Part shown: piece after piece, positions 1 to 7,887 of the stretch
How positions within the stretch are numbered: the stretch's first letter is position 1
How the letters are laid out: each line of letters starts with the position of its first letter
Source of the DNA: Ferdinandcohnia salidurans
GTDB taxonomy: Bacteria; Bacillota; Bacilli; Bacillales; Bacillaceae_L
Direction: 5' to 3'
DNA length: 64,000 nucleotides
Assembly: GCF_042680725.1 (NCBI RefSeq)
Contig: NZ_JBHUEK010000031.1
Coordinates: 62,001-126,000 of the forward strand
Made by a program: the position numbers and the translations under genes
Notes under the pieces: generated by a model
Database searches by the model: none
The model's input: the letters and a program-made list of their open reading frames with translations, nothing else
What the model was told of the DNA's origin: nothing

Positions 1-356
1 CTGGGAGTGCACCTTCCTTCGGTGATCGTAAAACCTATCAAATGGATTATGCAAATCGTCTAGAGGCATTAAGAGAAGCAGAATCAGATATTGAAGAGGG
101 TGCTGATTTCATAATTGTAAAACCAGCATTATCATACTTGGATATCGTGCGTGACGTTAAAAATAATTTTAATGCACCAGTGGTAGCTTATAATGTGAGT
201 GGTGAATACTCCATGATTAAAGCGGCAGCACAAAACGGTTGGATTAATGAGAAAGAAATCGTTATGGAAATGCTAACAGGAATGAAACGTGCAGGGGCAG
301 ATTTAATCATTACGTATCATTCAAAAGATGTTGCTCGCTGGTTACAAGATAACTAA
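1..356 (+). CDS. hemB: Delta-aminolevulinic acid dehydratase (porphobilinogen synthase), C-terminal part
   Basis: The gene is cut by the left edge of the window; the frame is open from base 3 to the TAA at 354-356. The enzyme condenses two 5-aminolevulinate molecules to porphobilinogen in cytoplasmic haem synthesis. Seen: the motif VKPALSYLDIVRD (codons from about base 118), which contains the family's Schiff-base lysine, and the family's typical C-terminus with YHSKDVARWL. hemL follows 80 bp downstream, as in the Bacillus hem operon. The identity is firm; only about 118 codons are visible. Confidence 0.95.
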   Translation, partial: GSAPSFGDRKTYQMDYANRLEALREAESDIEEGADFIIVKPALSYLDIVRDVKNNFNAPVVAYNVSGEYSMIKAAAQNGWINEKEIVMEMLTGMKRAGADLIITYHSKDVARWLQDN

Positions 357-369
357 TAGCATTATTAAA

Positions 370-412
370 GGGCCTGACCCCCCACCGTGTTAACGCATTG
401 GGGGTCAGGCCC
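370..412. repeat. Perfect 13-bp GC-rich inverted repeat between hemB and hemL
   Basis: GGGCCTGACCCCC (370-382) and GGGGGTCAGGCCC (400-412) are exact inverse complements around a 17-nt loop. It would fold strongly but is followed by A-rich, not U-rich, sequence, so it is not a standard terminator. It resembles GGGGTCAGGCCCC-type palindromes that I recall as scattered through Bacillus genomes. It ends 24 bp before the hemL start codon. Confidence 0.75.
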
Positions 413-436
413 CAAAAAAGGAAAGGGGTTACGAAG

Positions 437-1726
437 ATGAGAAGTTATGAAAAGTCAAAAGCGGCATTTGCAGATGCAGTGCATCTAATGCCAGGTGGTG
501 TAAACAGCCCAGTTCGTGCTTTTAAATCGGTAAATATGGATCCAATCTTCATGGAACGTGGGAAAGGCTCTAAAATATATGATATCGATGGAAATGAATA
601 CATAGATTACGTTTTATCATGGGGACCGCTTATTCACGGTCATGCGAATGATCAAGTGGTTGAAGCACTTAAAAAAGCAACAGAAATGGGAACTAGCTTC
701 GGTGCCCCAACTTTAGCAGAAAACGAACTTGCAAAGCTTGTCATTGAAAGAGTGCCATCAATTGAAATCGTTCGGATGGTTAACTCCGGTACAGAGGCAA
801 CGATGAGTGCGTTACGATTAGCTAGAGGATATACAGGTCGTAGTAAGATCTTAAAATTTGAAGGCTGTTACCATGGACACGGTGATTCTTTATTGATTAA
901 AGCTGGTTCAGGTGTAGCTACTCTTGGTTTACCTGACAGCCCAGGAGTCCCTGAGGGAATAGCGAAAAATACCATTACTGTTCCTTATAATGATTTAGAG
1001 GCTGTAAGATACGCGTTTGAACAGTTTGGAGAAGACATAGCAGGAGTAATTGTCGAACCAGTTGCAGGAAATATGGGTGTTGTTCCTCCACAGCCAGGAT
1101 TCCTTGAAGCACTTCGTGAGATTACAACCCAAAATGGAACATTGCTCATTTTTGATGAGGTGATGACTGGGTTCCGTGTGGACTATAATTGTGCACAAGG
1201 ATATTATGGTGTCACTCCTGACCTCACTTGTCTTGGTAAAGTAATAGGTGGTGGACTCCCTGTAGGCGCATATGGTGGCCGCGCAGAAATTATGGAGAAT
1301 ATTGCACCAGCTGGACCAATCTATCAAGCAGGAACCCTTTCTGGGAACCCATTAGCAATGGCTGCTGGCTATGAGACTTTATCACAGCTGAAACCAGAAG
1401 ACTACACTGAATTTAAAAAGAAAGCTGATCGACTAGAAGAAGGGCTTACACAAGCAGCTGAGAAATACGATATCCCACACTGCATCAATCGTGCGGGTTC
1501 AATGATTGGATTCTTCTTCACTAATGAAAAAGTGATAAACTATGAAGTTGCAAAAACATCTAATTTAGAGTATTTTGCATCCTATTATCGTGAAATGGCA
1601 AATGAAGGAGTATTCCTTCCACCATCTCAATTTGAAGGACTGTTTTTATCAACAGCACACACTGATGAAGATATTGAAAAAACGATTCAAGCAGCTGAAA
1701 AAGCATTTTCTAAACTAAAAGCTTAA
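437..1726 (+). CDS. hemL: Glutamate-1-semialdehyde 2,1-aminomutase
   Basis: PLP-dependent aminomutase converting glutamate-1-semialdehyde to 5-aminolevulinate, the C5-pathway entry to haem. Seen: class-III aminotransferase layout, the NSGTEA motif, FDEVMTGFR, and the PLP lysine near residue 268 in GKVIGGGLPVGAYGG. The ATG at 437 is preferred over an in-frame TTG at 398: it has AAAGGGG just upstream, gives 429 aa (the family length) and starts with the usual MRSYEKSK; the upstream extension would be encoded by the palindromic repeat. Last gene of the hem cluster here; a 16-bp inverted repeat begins at its stop codon. Spore formers may carry a paralogue (gsaB), so the symbol rests on context. 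Confidence 0.96.
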   Translation: MRSYEKSKAAFADAVHLMPGGVNSPVRAFKSVNMDPIFMERGKGSKIYDIDGNEYIDYVLSWGPLIHGHANDQVVEALKKATEMGTSFGAPTLAENELAKLVIERVPSIEIVRMVNSGTEATMSALRLARGYTGRSKILKFEGCYHGHGDSLLIKAGSGVATLGLPDSPGVPEGIAKNTITVPYNDLEAVRYAFEQFGEDIAGVIVEPVAGNMGVVPPQPGFLEALREITTQNGTLLIFDEVMTGFRVDYNCAQGYYGVTPDLTCLGKVIGGGLPVGAYGGRAEIMENIAPAGPIYQAGTLSGNPLAMAAGYETLSQLKPEDYTEFKKKADRLEEGLTQAAEKYDIPHCINRAGSMIGFFFTNEKVINYEVAKTSNLEYFASYYREMANEGVFLPPSQFEGLFLSTAHTDEDIEKTIQAAEKAFSKLKA

Positions 1727-1765
1727 CTTTATTGAGACGGATTTGAACCCGCCTCAATAAAGTTA

Positions 1766-1857
1766 AAGCCTCCGGCGGATGCCACAGATTTTCAAAGGAA
1801 GCTTTTCGAGCAAGCTCGAAAAAATCTGGGCGCAAATACGCCAAGGCGCATTTGATT
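1766..1857 (+). repeat. Dispersed repeat family 1, copy 1
   Basis: About 92 bp starting AAGCCTCCGGCGGATGCCAC and ending with CGCCAAGGCGCATTTGATT. It contains three nested or adjacent palindromes: CAGATTTTC with GAAAAAATCTG, TTTTCGAGC with GCTCGAAAA, and CAAATACGCC with GGCGCATTTG. It is preceded by an inverted repeat (1725-1764; AACTTTATTGAG with CTCAATAAAGTT). Near-identical copy at 5045-5137; diverged inverted copy at 50392-50483. Confidence 0.85.
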
Positions 1858-1870
1858 GATTAAATATTAG

Positions 1871-1908
1871 GACAGACTCAGTAAACGGACTGAGTCTGTC
1901 TTTTTATT
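1871..1908 (+). terminator. Rho-independent terminator
   Basis: A 12-bp perfect stem (GACAGACTCAGT with ACTGAGTCTGTC) with a 6-nt loop is followed by TTTTTATTT. It ends the hem operon upstream of spoVID. Confidence 0.9.
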
Positions 1909-2000
1909 TACGGAAATTATCATAAATGCTTATGATTTATCATAAAAATTGTAATGTCATAGTAAATCTGTATAGAAGAGGACTGAAAGGAGGAGTAGCT

Positions 2001-3218
2001 ATGTCTGAAAACTTACGATTTTCAGTAGAGGAATCAGTCTGGTTTCAAAAGGGACAGGAAGTCTCAGAGCTCATCTCAATATCTCTTGACCCAGATATTG
2101 TGATTCAAGAGCATGACCAATATGTGTCCATACGCGGTGCATTACAACTAACAGGTGAATATCGTATAGATGAAAACCATTCCGAGGAGGAAGAACGCGA
2201 TTTTGCGTCGGTTCGCCTTGTGAATGAAGTGATCACAAGAGAAGATGGGATTAGTGAACTAAACCATCGTTTCCCAGTCGATATTACAATTCCACAAGAT
2301 CGTGTACAAAGCCTCGATGATGTATATGTTTCAATTGAGACGTTTGACTATGAAATTCCAAAGCGTGGCTGTTTACAAATTATTGCCGATTTAGCAATTA
2401 GCGGTATCCAAGGTGTTACTCAGGCGCCTAAGGAGGATGCTGTTCAAGAGACAGTAAAACAAGAGGTGCAAGCCCCAGTTGTGGCAGAACAAGAAGCAGA
2501 AGAAGAACTGGAGCTTGTAAGAAGCATTCCTCCTGAAGAAGTGGAAGTGGAAGTTCAGGTGGTTTCAGAACAAGTTGAAGAAGAAAAGCCACAAGAGCAA
2601 GTAGAGGTAGTGCTACAAGAAAAAGACGAAGTGGTGCTACATAGAGAGGCTCAAGAAGAGGAACAAATAGAGGAACAAGCAGAGGTTATTGCTGTAAGTG
2701 AACAGCAGGATGAGGAAGAAGATGCTGATTTATTTGTTCCATTTGAGGTAGAGGCAAGAAAAGAAGTATATCTAGAACAAGAGGAACCTGAGGAAGAAGA
2801 GGAAGTTGATGTTGTCGAAGCGATAGAAGAAGAAGAGGTTCATGCCGTGTTAACCCCTTCAATCGAAGTGAAGGCAAGACATGATAATCAATTATCCTTT
2901 GGGTCTGATAATCCTAATAAGAAAAGCTCTACTGCCGTCCAAGAAAAAGAAGCAGGGAAAGATCAAAGAGAAGAAAAGACTGATGAGCCTTCAAAACGTA
3001 GTGAAAATGATTTATTATTAACCAAAATTTTTGGTAGAGATGAAGTAGATGACCACACCACTATGAAAATTTGTATCGTTCAACACGGAGATTCGTTAGA
3101 AAAGATTTCAGAGCGGTATGATATCTCCGTACAACAATTAGTACGAGTAAATTCACTTAATACTGATTCCGTCTCTGAAGGCCAGCTTTTATACATCCCT
3201 GTTCAAGCAAATAGTTAA
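2001..3218 (+). CDS. spoVID: Stage VI sporulation protein D, spore coat encasement protein
   Basis: Morphogenetic protein that lets coat layers encase the forespore; in B. subtilis it interacts with SpoIVA and SafA. Seen: a conserved N-terminal domain (LRFSVEESVWFQKGQEV...), a long Glu/Val-rich low-complexity middle (about residues 150-300), and a C-terminal LysM domain (about 357-403; IVQHGDSLEKISERYDIS). The ATG at 2001 has GGAGGAG at optimal distance and gives 405 aa, shorter than my recollection of the B. subtilis protein (about 575) because the acidic middle is shorter. Upstream in-frame starts lack a Shine-Dalgarno. Its position before ysxE and valS matches B. subtilis. Confidence 0.93.
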   Translation: MSENLRFSVEESVWFQKGQEVSELISISLDPDIVIQEHDQYVSIRGALQLTGEYRIDENHSEEEERDFASVRLVNEVITREDGISELNHRFPVDITIPQDRVQSLDDVYVSIETFDYEIPKRGCLQIIADLAISGIQGVTQAPKEDAVQETVKQEVQAPVVAEQEAEEELELVRSIPPEEVEVEVQVVSEQVEEEKPQEQVEVVLQEKDEVVLHREAQEEEQIEEQAEVIAVSEQQDEEEDADLFVPFEVEARKEVYLEQEEPEEEEEVDVVEAIEEEEVHAVLTPSIEVKARHDNQLSFGSDNPNKKSSTAVQEKEAGKDQREEKTDEPSKRSENDLLLTKIFGRDEVDDHTTMKICIVQHGDSLEKISERYDISVQQLVRVNSLNTDSVSEGQLLYIPVQANS

Positions 3219-3228
3219 GAACATCAAT

Positions 3229-3256
3229 AGGGTGAGGAAAACCTCACCCTGTTTTC
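3229..3256 (+). terminator. Terminator after spoVID
   Basis: AGGGTGAGG with CCTCACCCT forms a 9-bp stem around AAAA, followed by GTTTTCT. The T-tract is short, so read-through into ysxE is possible. Confidence 0.7.
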
Positions 3257-3293
3257 TATATGAAACAAATGATCAAAACAGTTAGGAAAGAGA

Positions 3294-4349
3294 GTGATTG
3301 GCCCAATGGAAAATAACGATGCTAAAGAAATAGGGCCCATCTTAAAAAAATACAATCTACAGCCCTTATCTTTTGAACAACTCGGGAAAGTTACAAAAGT
3401 AGTGACTAACAGAGGAATTTTCGCTTTAAAATCTGTATCAAGTAAAATAAACCCTTCCTTCCCTACTTTCCTTCAACAATTATTGCAACAGGGCTATACA
3501 AGGGCAGTGCCCATCTACTCTACCATCGAGGGGAAATACCTTGTCTATCATAACCATAAATTCCACTACCTAATGCCTTGGTTAAAATCCACGACCACTG
3601 AACACCGTGGAGAACATTATCATTCCTTTTTTAAAGAAATTGCAAGGATTCACTTAACAACCGCAAGAAAACTACAAATGAACGATGAAACTGAGATTAC
3701 AGGGCATTATGAATCAATCGTTAAGAAATGGGATGAACGGAATCAGTTTCTAGAAGGTTTTGTTGAAGCTGCCGAACAAAAATGGTATATGTCCCCATTT
3801 GAGCTTCAATTCTGTACGTATTTTTATGAAGTAAGTCTAGCAGCCTCATTTGCAAGATCACAGCTCGATAAATGGCATGAGTTAATGAAAGAAGAAAAAG
3901 CATACCGTACCGCATTAACACTTAATCATTTTTCAGATACACATTTATTATATGATGACAGTGGAAGAGGGTATCTATCAAATTTTGAAAGGGCTGGTTT
4001 TGCAAACCCTACGAATGATTTAGTAAGCCTCTATTATCGAATTTTAAAGACCTATCCGACTTTGTGTACGGATTGTCTTGAATGGTATGAAACGTATCAA
4101 AGCCGTTTTCCTTTACGTGAAGAGGAGTTCTATCTCTTTTTAAGCCATTTAACTTTCCCTGAGCCAATCTATAAATGTGTTCGAAATTACATTGAAAATA
4201 ATCAGAAGAAACCAGAGCGAGAGCATGTCAAAGTATTACAACGAGCCTATTGGCTGACTAAAAATATTGAATTTGTTTCAGTCAAACTCTTGGAAGCCGA
4301 ACAAAAAAGAAAAGAAAAAGAGGAAGAAGAAGAATCCCATACGGAGTAA
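3294..4349 (+). CDS. ysxE: Spore coat protein YsxE, CotS/aminoglycoside-phosphotransferase-like kinase fold
   Basis: About 351 aa, related to the CotS/CotI/YutH family of kinase-like spore coat proteins. Seen: an N-terminal lobe with GIFALKSV (ATP-site-like lysine) and a C-lobe motif LNHFSDTHLLYDD standing where APH kinases have HGDLHxxN, so the catalytic Asp/Asn pattern is altered. The C-terminus is a charged Lys/Glu tail. The GTG at 3294 has AGGA 6 nt upstream; an ATG at 3306 (MENNDAKE) is possible but too far from that Shine-Dalgarno. Its place between spoVID and valS matches B. subtilis ysxE. The function in the coat is inferred from family and synteny. Confidence 0.88.
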   Translation: MIGPMENNDAKEIGPILKKYNLQPLSFEQLGKVTKVVTNRGIFALKSVSSKINPSFPTFLQQLLQQGYTRAVPIYSTIEGKYLVYHNHKFHYLMPWLKSTTTEHRGEHYHSFFKEIARIHLTTARKLQMNDETEITGHYESIVKKWDERNQFLEGFVEAAEQKWYMSPFELQFCTYFYEVSLAASFARSQLDKWHELMKEEKAYRTALTLNHFSDTHLLYDDSGRGYLSNFERAGFANPTNDLVSLYYRILKTYPTLCTDCLEWYETYQSRFPLREEEFYLFLSHLTFPEPIYKCVRNYIENNQKKPEREHVKVLQRAYWLTKNIEFVSVKLLEAEQKRKEKEEEEESHTE

Positions 4350-4364
4350 AGTATGGGATTTTTT
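4334..4364 (+). terminator. Terminator overlapping the ysxE stop
   Basis: ATCCCATAC (4334-4342) pairs with GTATGGGAT (4351-4359), then TTTTT. The ysxE stop codon lies in the loop, and the T-tract runs into the stop of the convergent small gene. Confidence 0.85.
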
Positions 4365-4557
4365 AGATCATGTCGAGGTGAAATGCAACTGCAAGTAAAA
4401 TTAATATGGCTAAAAAAAGCACATCAAATGAGGTGGGTATAAAGATAGTTCGAACCGCTTGAACGATGGTGATGGGGATGATAAATTGGTGGCAAACATC
4501 TCTACATTGTCGTACCCAATGAGGATAAGAGTATTTTCTAAAACGGCGTCTTCTCAT
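4363..4557 (-). CDS. Small hydrophobic protein, function unknown
   Basis: 64 aa on the minus strand, beginning with a very basic stretch (MRRRRFRKYSYPHW) and ending with a hydrophobic segment (about residues 40-62; FDVLFLAILILLAVAFHL), so probably a single-pass membrane protein with positive residues inside. A good Shine-Dalgarno (AAGGGAG, 10 nt before the ATG) supports translation. It lies convergent to ysxE and divergent from the valS leader. I do not recognise the family. Confidence 0.6.
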   Translation of the reverse strand: MRRRRFRKYSYPHWVRQCRDVCHQFIIPITIVQAVRTIFIPTSFDVLFLAILILLAVAFHLDMI

Positions 4558-4740
4558 GCTTTATCTCTCCCTTCAAAGAAATCCTATAATTAAACTATGC
4601 TTGGAAAAGCAGAAAAGTTCCTGTCAATTCAGATTGAAAATTTTGTAACAAATTAACTCTAAGAGAATAAAGTATAAAAAACTTGGCTACCCTTATTGAC
4701 AATACCTATTGAAATTCAACAAAATAAGTAGTAAAATTCT

Positions 4741-4769
4741 TTAAAGAACTTAACTTACATACCTATAAT
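4741..4769 (+). promoter_or_regulatory. Probable sigma-A promoter of the valS T-box leader
   Basis: A perfect TATAAT at 4764-4769 lies just upstream of where the T-box leader must begin (about 4776). The -35 (TTAAAG at 4741-4746, 17-nt spacer) is weak. Confidence 0.5.
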
Positions 4770-4775
4770 GAGTAC

Positions 4776-5022
4776 ATACGATGACAGGGAAGAGTACATT
4801 GAGAACACCTTCAGAGAGAGAAATCATTAGCTGTGAGATTTCTTAGGAACGTTACAATGGAAGGTCGCCCTTAAGTAGCTTTTATGAAATGAAGTAGTAA
4901 AAGCCGGTGAAAAGCCGTTATCTTTTCTTGAGAGCATAGATTAGTTTTTTATCTATGAAAAAAGGTGGTACCGCGAATAGACTCCATTCGTCCTTTTATT
5001 AGGATGAATGGAGTTTTTTATT
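4776..5022 (+). ncRNA. T-box riboswitch, valine-specific, controlling valS
   Basis: Leader that binds uncharged tRNA and switches between terminator and antiterminator. Seen: AGGG near 4788 pairing with CCCT at 4868-4871 at the base of stem I, an AGAGAG bulge motif near 4813, a GTC at 4864-4866 that fits a valine specifier codon, the T-box core GGTGGTACCGCG at 4964-4975, and an intrinsic terminator (ACTCCATTCGTCCT with AGGATGAATGGAGT, then TTTTTT) at 4981-5020. Uncharged tRNA-Val should raise valS expression. Confidence 0.93.
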
Positions 5023-5044
5023 TATTCAGCCGAAGCTGAAAAAT

Positions 5045-5137
5045 AAGCCTCCGGCGGATGTCACAGATTTTCAAAGGAAACTTTTCGAGCAAGCTCGAAA
5101 AAATCTGGACGGCAAATACGCCAAGGCGCATTTGATT
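5045..5137 (+). repeat. Dispersed repeat family 1, copy 2, within the valS leader
   Basis: Nearly identical to copy 1 (1766-1857). It lies between the T-box terminator and the valS Shine-Dalgarno, so it is part of every full-length valS transcript. A small inverted repeat (TTCAGC with GCTGAA) precedes it at 5025-5040. Confidence 0.85.
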
Positions 5138-5165
5138 TTGTTTATTAGTTTAAGGAGGAACTCAA

Positions 5166-7808
5166 ATGGAAGGTAATGAAAAGACTTTATCAACTAAGTA
5201 TGATCCGCAAGCCATTGAAGCGGGACGTTATCAATATTGGTTAGAAGGTAAATTTTTTGAAGCAAAAGATGATGCTGAGAAAAAACCTTATACGATTGTT
5301 ATTCCACCACCCAACGTAACAGGGAAGTTACACCTAGGTCATGCGTGGGATACAACTCTACAGGATATTCTTACTCGTATAAAAAGAATGCAAGGCTATG
5401 ATGTTTTATGGTTACCGGGAATGGACCATGCCGGTATCGCAACCCAAGCAAAGGTCGAGGCTAAACTACGTGAAGAAGGAAAATCTCGCTATGACTTAGG
5501 CCGAGAAAAGTTTGTAGAAGAGACATGGAAGTGGAAGGAAGAGTATGCGAGCCATATTCGTGAACAATGGTCTAAACTAGGTCTTGGACTTGATTACTCG
5601 AGAGAACGTTTCACTCTTGATGAAGGACTTTCTAAAGCGGTACGTGAAGTATTCGTTACCCTATATAAAAAAGGTCTAATTTATCGCGGTGAATATATCA
5701 TCAACTGGGATCCAGCAACCAAAACAGCTCTATCTGACATTGAAGTCATTTATAAGGATATTCAAGGTGCATTTTACCATATGCGTTATCCATTAGCAGA
5801 TGGAAGTGGGTCTATTGAGATTGCAACGACTCGACCAGAAACAATGCTAGGTGATACTGCAATCGCTGTTCACCCAGAAGATGAGCGCTTCAAGCATTTA
5901 ATCGGTAAAACGGTTGTTCTTCCGATCGTTGGAAGAGAAATTCCGATTGTTGCTGATGATTATGTTGATATGGAATTTGGATCTGGTGCTGTTAAGATTA
6001 CACCAGCTCATGACCCGAATGACTTTGAACTAGGGAATCGTCACAATCTTGAACGTGTTTTAGTTATGAATGTAGATGGAAGCATGAACGCAAATGCTGG
6101 TAAATACCAAGGAATGGATCGCTTTGAATGCCGAAAACAAATAGTTAAAGACCTTCAAGAAGAAGGCGTGCTATTTAAAATTGAAGAGCATCTCCATTCA
6201 GTAGGTCACAGTGAGCGAAGCGGGGCAGTTGTTGAGCCATATCTATCCACACAATGGTTTGTAAAGATGCAACCATTAGCAGACGAGGCAATCAATCTCC
6301 AATCACAAGAGGAAAAAGTTAATTTCGTTCCAGAACGTTTCGAAAAAACATATCTTCACTGGATGGAAAACATCCGTGACTGGTGTATTTCACGCCAATT
6401 ATGGTGGGGTCATCGAATTCCAGCATGGTACCATAAAGAAACAGGAGAGGTTTATGTTGACCATGAGCCACCAAGTGACATCGAAAATTGGGAACAAGAC
6501 AATGATGTTTTAGATACTTGGTTTAGTTCTGCATTATGGCCTTTCTCCACAATGGGGTGGCCAGATAAGGAAGCAGCTGATTTTAAACGCTACTACCCTA
6601 CAGATGCTCTAGTAACAGGCTATGATATCATCTTCTTCTGGGTATCAAGAATGATTTTCCAAGGCCTAGAATTTACAGGAAAACGTCCATTTAAAGATGT
6701 TCTGATTCACGGTCTGGTACGTGATGCAGAAGGTCGTAAAATGAGTAAGTCACTCGGAAATGGTGTGGACCCAATGGATGTTATCGCCCAATATGGAGCC
6801 GATTCATTACGTTACTTCTTATCTACTGGAAGTTCACCTGGCCAAGATTTACGCTTTAGCATGGAAAAAGTTGAAGCAACATGGAACTTCGCCAATAAGA
6901 TTTGGAATGCATCACGTTTTGCATTAATGAATATGGGTGACCTGAAGTTCGAAGACATTGACTTTAGTGGAGAAAAATCTGTTGCTGACAAATGGATTTT
7001 AACTCGCCTAAATGAAACAATCGAATCAGTAACAAAGCTTGCTGATAAATATGAATTCGGTGAAGTTGGAAGAGTTTTATATAACTTCATTTGGGATGAA
7101 TTCTGTGATTGGTATATTGAAATGGCAAAACTACCATTGTACGGTGAAGATGAGCAAGCAAAGAAAACAACAAGATCGATTCTTGCATATGTCTTAGACA
7201 ACACGATGAGATTGCTACACCCATTCATGCCGTTTATTACCGAGGAAATATGGCAAAACTTGCCGCATAATGGCGAATCCATTACTGTAGCAAAATGGCC
7301 GGAAGTGAATCAGGAATTATCTGATGATCAAGCAGCCGGGGAAATGCGACTATTAGTCGATATTATTCGCTCTGTTCGAAACATCAGAGCAGAAGTTAAT
7401 ACACCTATGAGCAAACAGATCAAGCTTCATATTAAAGCGAAAGACGAAGCAGTTCTTTCACAATTGGAAAAGAATCGTTCTTATTTAGAAAGATTCTGTA
7501 ATCCTAGCGAGCTTGTACTTGCAACTGAAATTACTTCTCCTGACAAGGCTATGACTTCAGTAGTAACAGGAGCAGAATTATTCCTTCCACTTGAAGGACT
7601 AATCAACATTGATGAAGAAATTAAGCGTCTAGAAAAAGAACTAGATAAACTTGATAAAGAAGTTGAACGCGTTCAGAAGAAACTTAGCAATGAAGGCTTT
7701 GTTAAGAAAGCACCTCAAAAGGTAATTGAAGAGGAACAGGCAAAAGAAAAAGATTATCTTGAAAGACGCGAAACAGTTCGTGAACGCATTTCAGAATTAA
7801 GAGGCTAA
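5166..7808 (+). CDS. valS: Valyl-tRNA synthetase
   Basis: Class I aminoacyl-tRNA synthetase that charges tRNA-Val; cytoplasmic. Seen: HLGH (residues 56-59) after PPPNVTGKL, the CP1 editing domain with TTRPETMLGDTAIAVHP, the KMSKS motif at 525-529, an anticodon-binding helical domain, and the C-terminal coiled coil (last 65 residues, Lys/Glu rich) typical of ValRS. 880 aa, normal length. Start: AAGGAGG 8 nt before the ATG. Preceded by its own T-box leader and followed by folC, as in B. subtilis. Confidence 0.98.
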   Translation: MEGNEKTLSTKYDPQAIEAGRYQYWLEGKFFEAKDDAEKKPYTIVIPPPNVTGKLHLGHAWDTTLQDILTRIKRMQGYDVLWLPGMDHAGIATQAKVEAKLREEGKSRYDLGREKFVEETWKWKEEYASHIREQWSKLGLGLDYSRERFTLDEGLSKAVREVFVTLYKKGLIYRGEYIINWDPATKTALSDIEVIYKDIQGAFYHMRYPLADGSGSIEIATTRPETMLGDTAIAVHPEDERFKHLIGKTVVLPIVGREIPIVADDYVDMEFGSGAVKITPAHDPNDFELGNRHNLERVLVMNVDGSMNANAGKYQGMDRFECRKQIVKDLQEEGVLFKIEEHLHSVGHSERSGAVVEPYLSTQWFVKMQPLADEAINLQSQEEKVNFVPERFEKTYLHWMENIRDWCISRQLWWGHRIPAWYHKETGEVYVDHEPPSDIENWEQDNDVLDTWFSSALWPFSTMGWPDKEAADFKRYYPTDALVTGYDIIFFWVSRMIFQGLEFTGKRPFKDVLIHGLVRDAEGRKMSKSLGNGVDPMDVIAQYGADSLRYFLSTGSSPGQDLRFSMEKVEATWNFANKIWNASRFALMNMGDLKFEDIDFSGEKSVADKWILTRLNETIESVTKLADKYEFGEVGRVLYNFIWDEFCDWYIEMAKLPLYGEDEQAKKTTRSILAYVLDNTMRLLHPFMPFITEEIWQNLPHNGESITVAKWPEVNQELSDDQAAGEMRLLVDIIRSVRNIRAEVNTPMSKQIKLHIKAKDEAVLSQLEKNRSYLERFCNPSELVLATEITSPDKAMTSVVTGAELFLPLEGLINIDEEIKRLEKELDKLDKEVERVQKKLSNEGFVKKAPQKVIEEEQAKEKDYLERRETVRERISELRG

Positions 7809-7848
7809 AGGAATGAGAGGCGAATCTATTATAGATTCGTCTTTCCTT
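7808..7848 (+). terminator. Hairpin after valS, possible weak terminator
   Basis: GGCGAATCTA pairs with TAGATTCGTC (one G-T pair), extended by AAGGAA with TTTCCTT. There is no clean T-tract after the stem, so termination may be partial and folC may be co-transcribed. Confidence 0.4.
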
Positions 7849-7887
7849 CATTATTAAAGTTGAATGAATATATATGGAGGAACCCAT

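Noticed and set aside
370..412. The palindrome after hemB as a rho-independent terminator
   Set aside because: The stem is followed by C and A residues and not a T-tract, and hemB-hemL is expected to be one operon.
398..436. Longer hemL starting at the TTG at 398
   Set aside because: The extra 13 codons come from the palindromic repeat, there is no Shine-Dalgarno, and ATG 437 gives the conserved N-terminus and length.
4696..4701. Perfect TTGACA upstream of the valS leader
   Set aside because: No -10 element lies at proper spacing; the TATAAT at 4764-4769 fits the leader start better.
6812..7282. 156-codon open frame on the minus strand within valS
   Set aside because: It is fully inside a strongly conserved gene, with no Shine-Dalgarno and no recognisable protein pattern.
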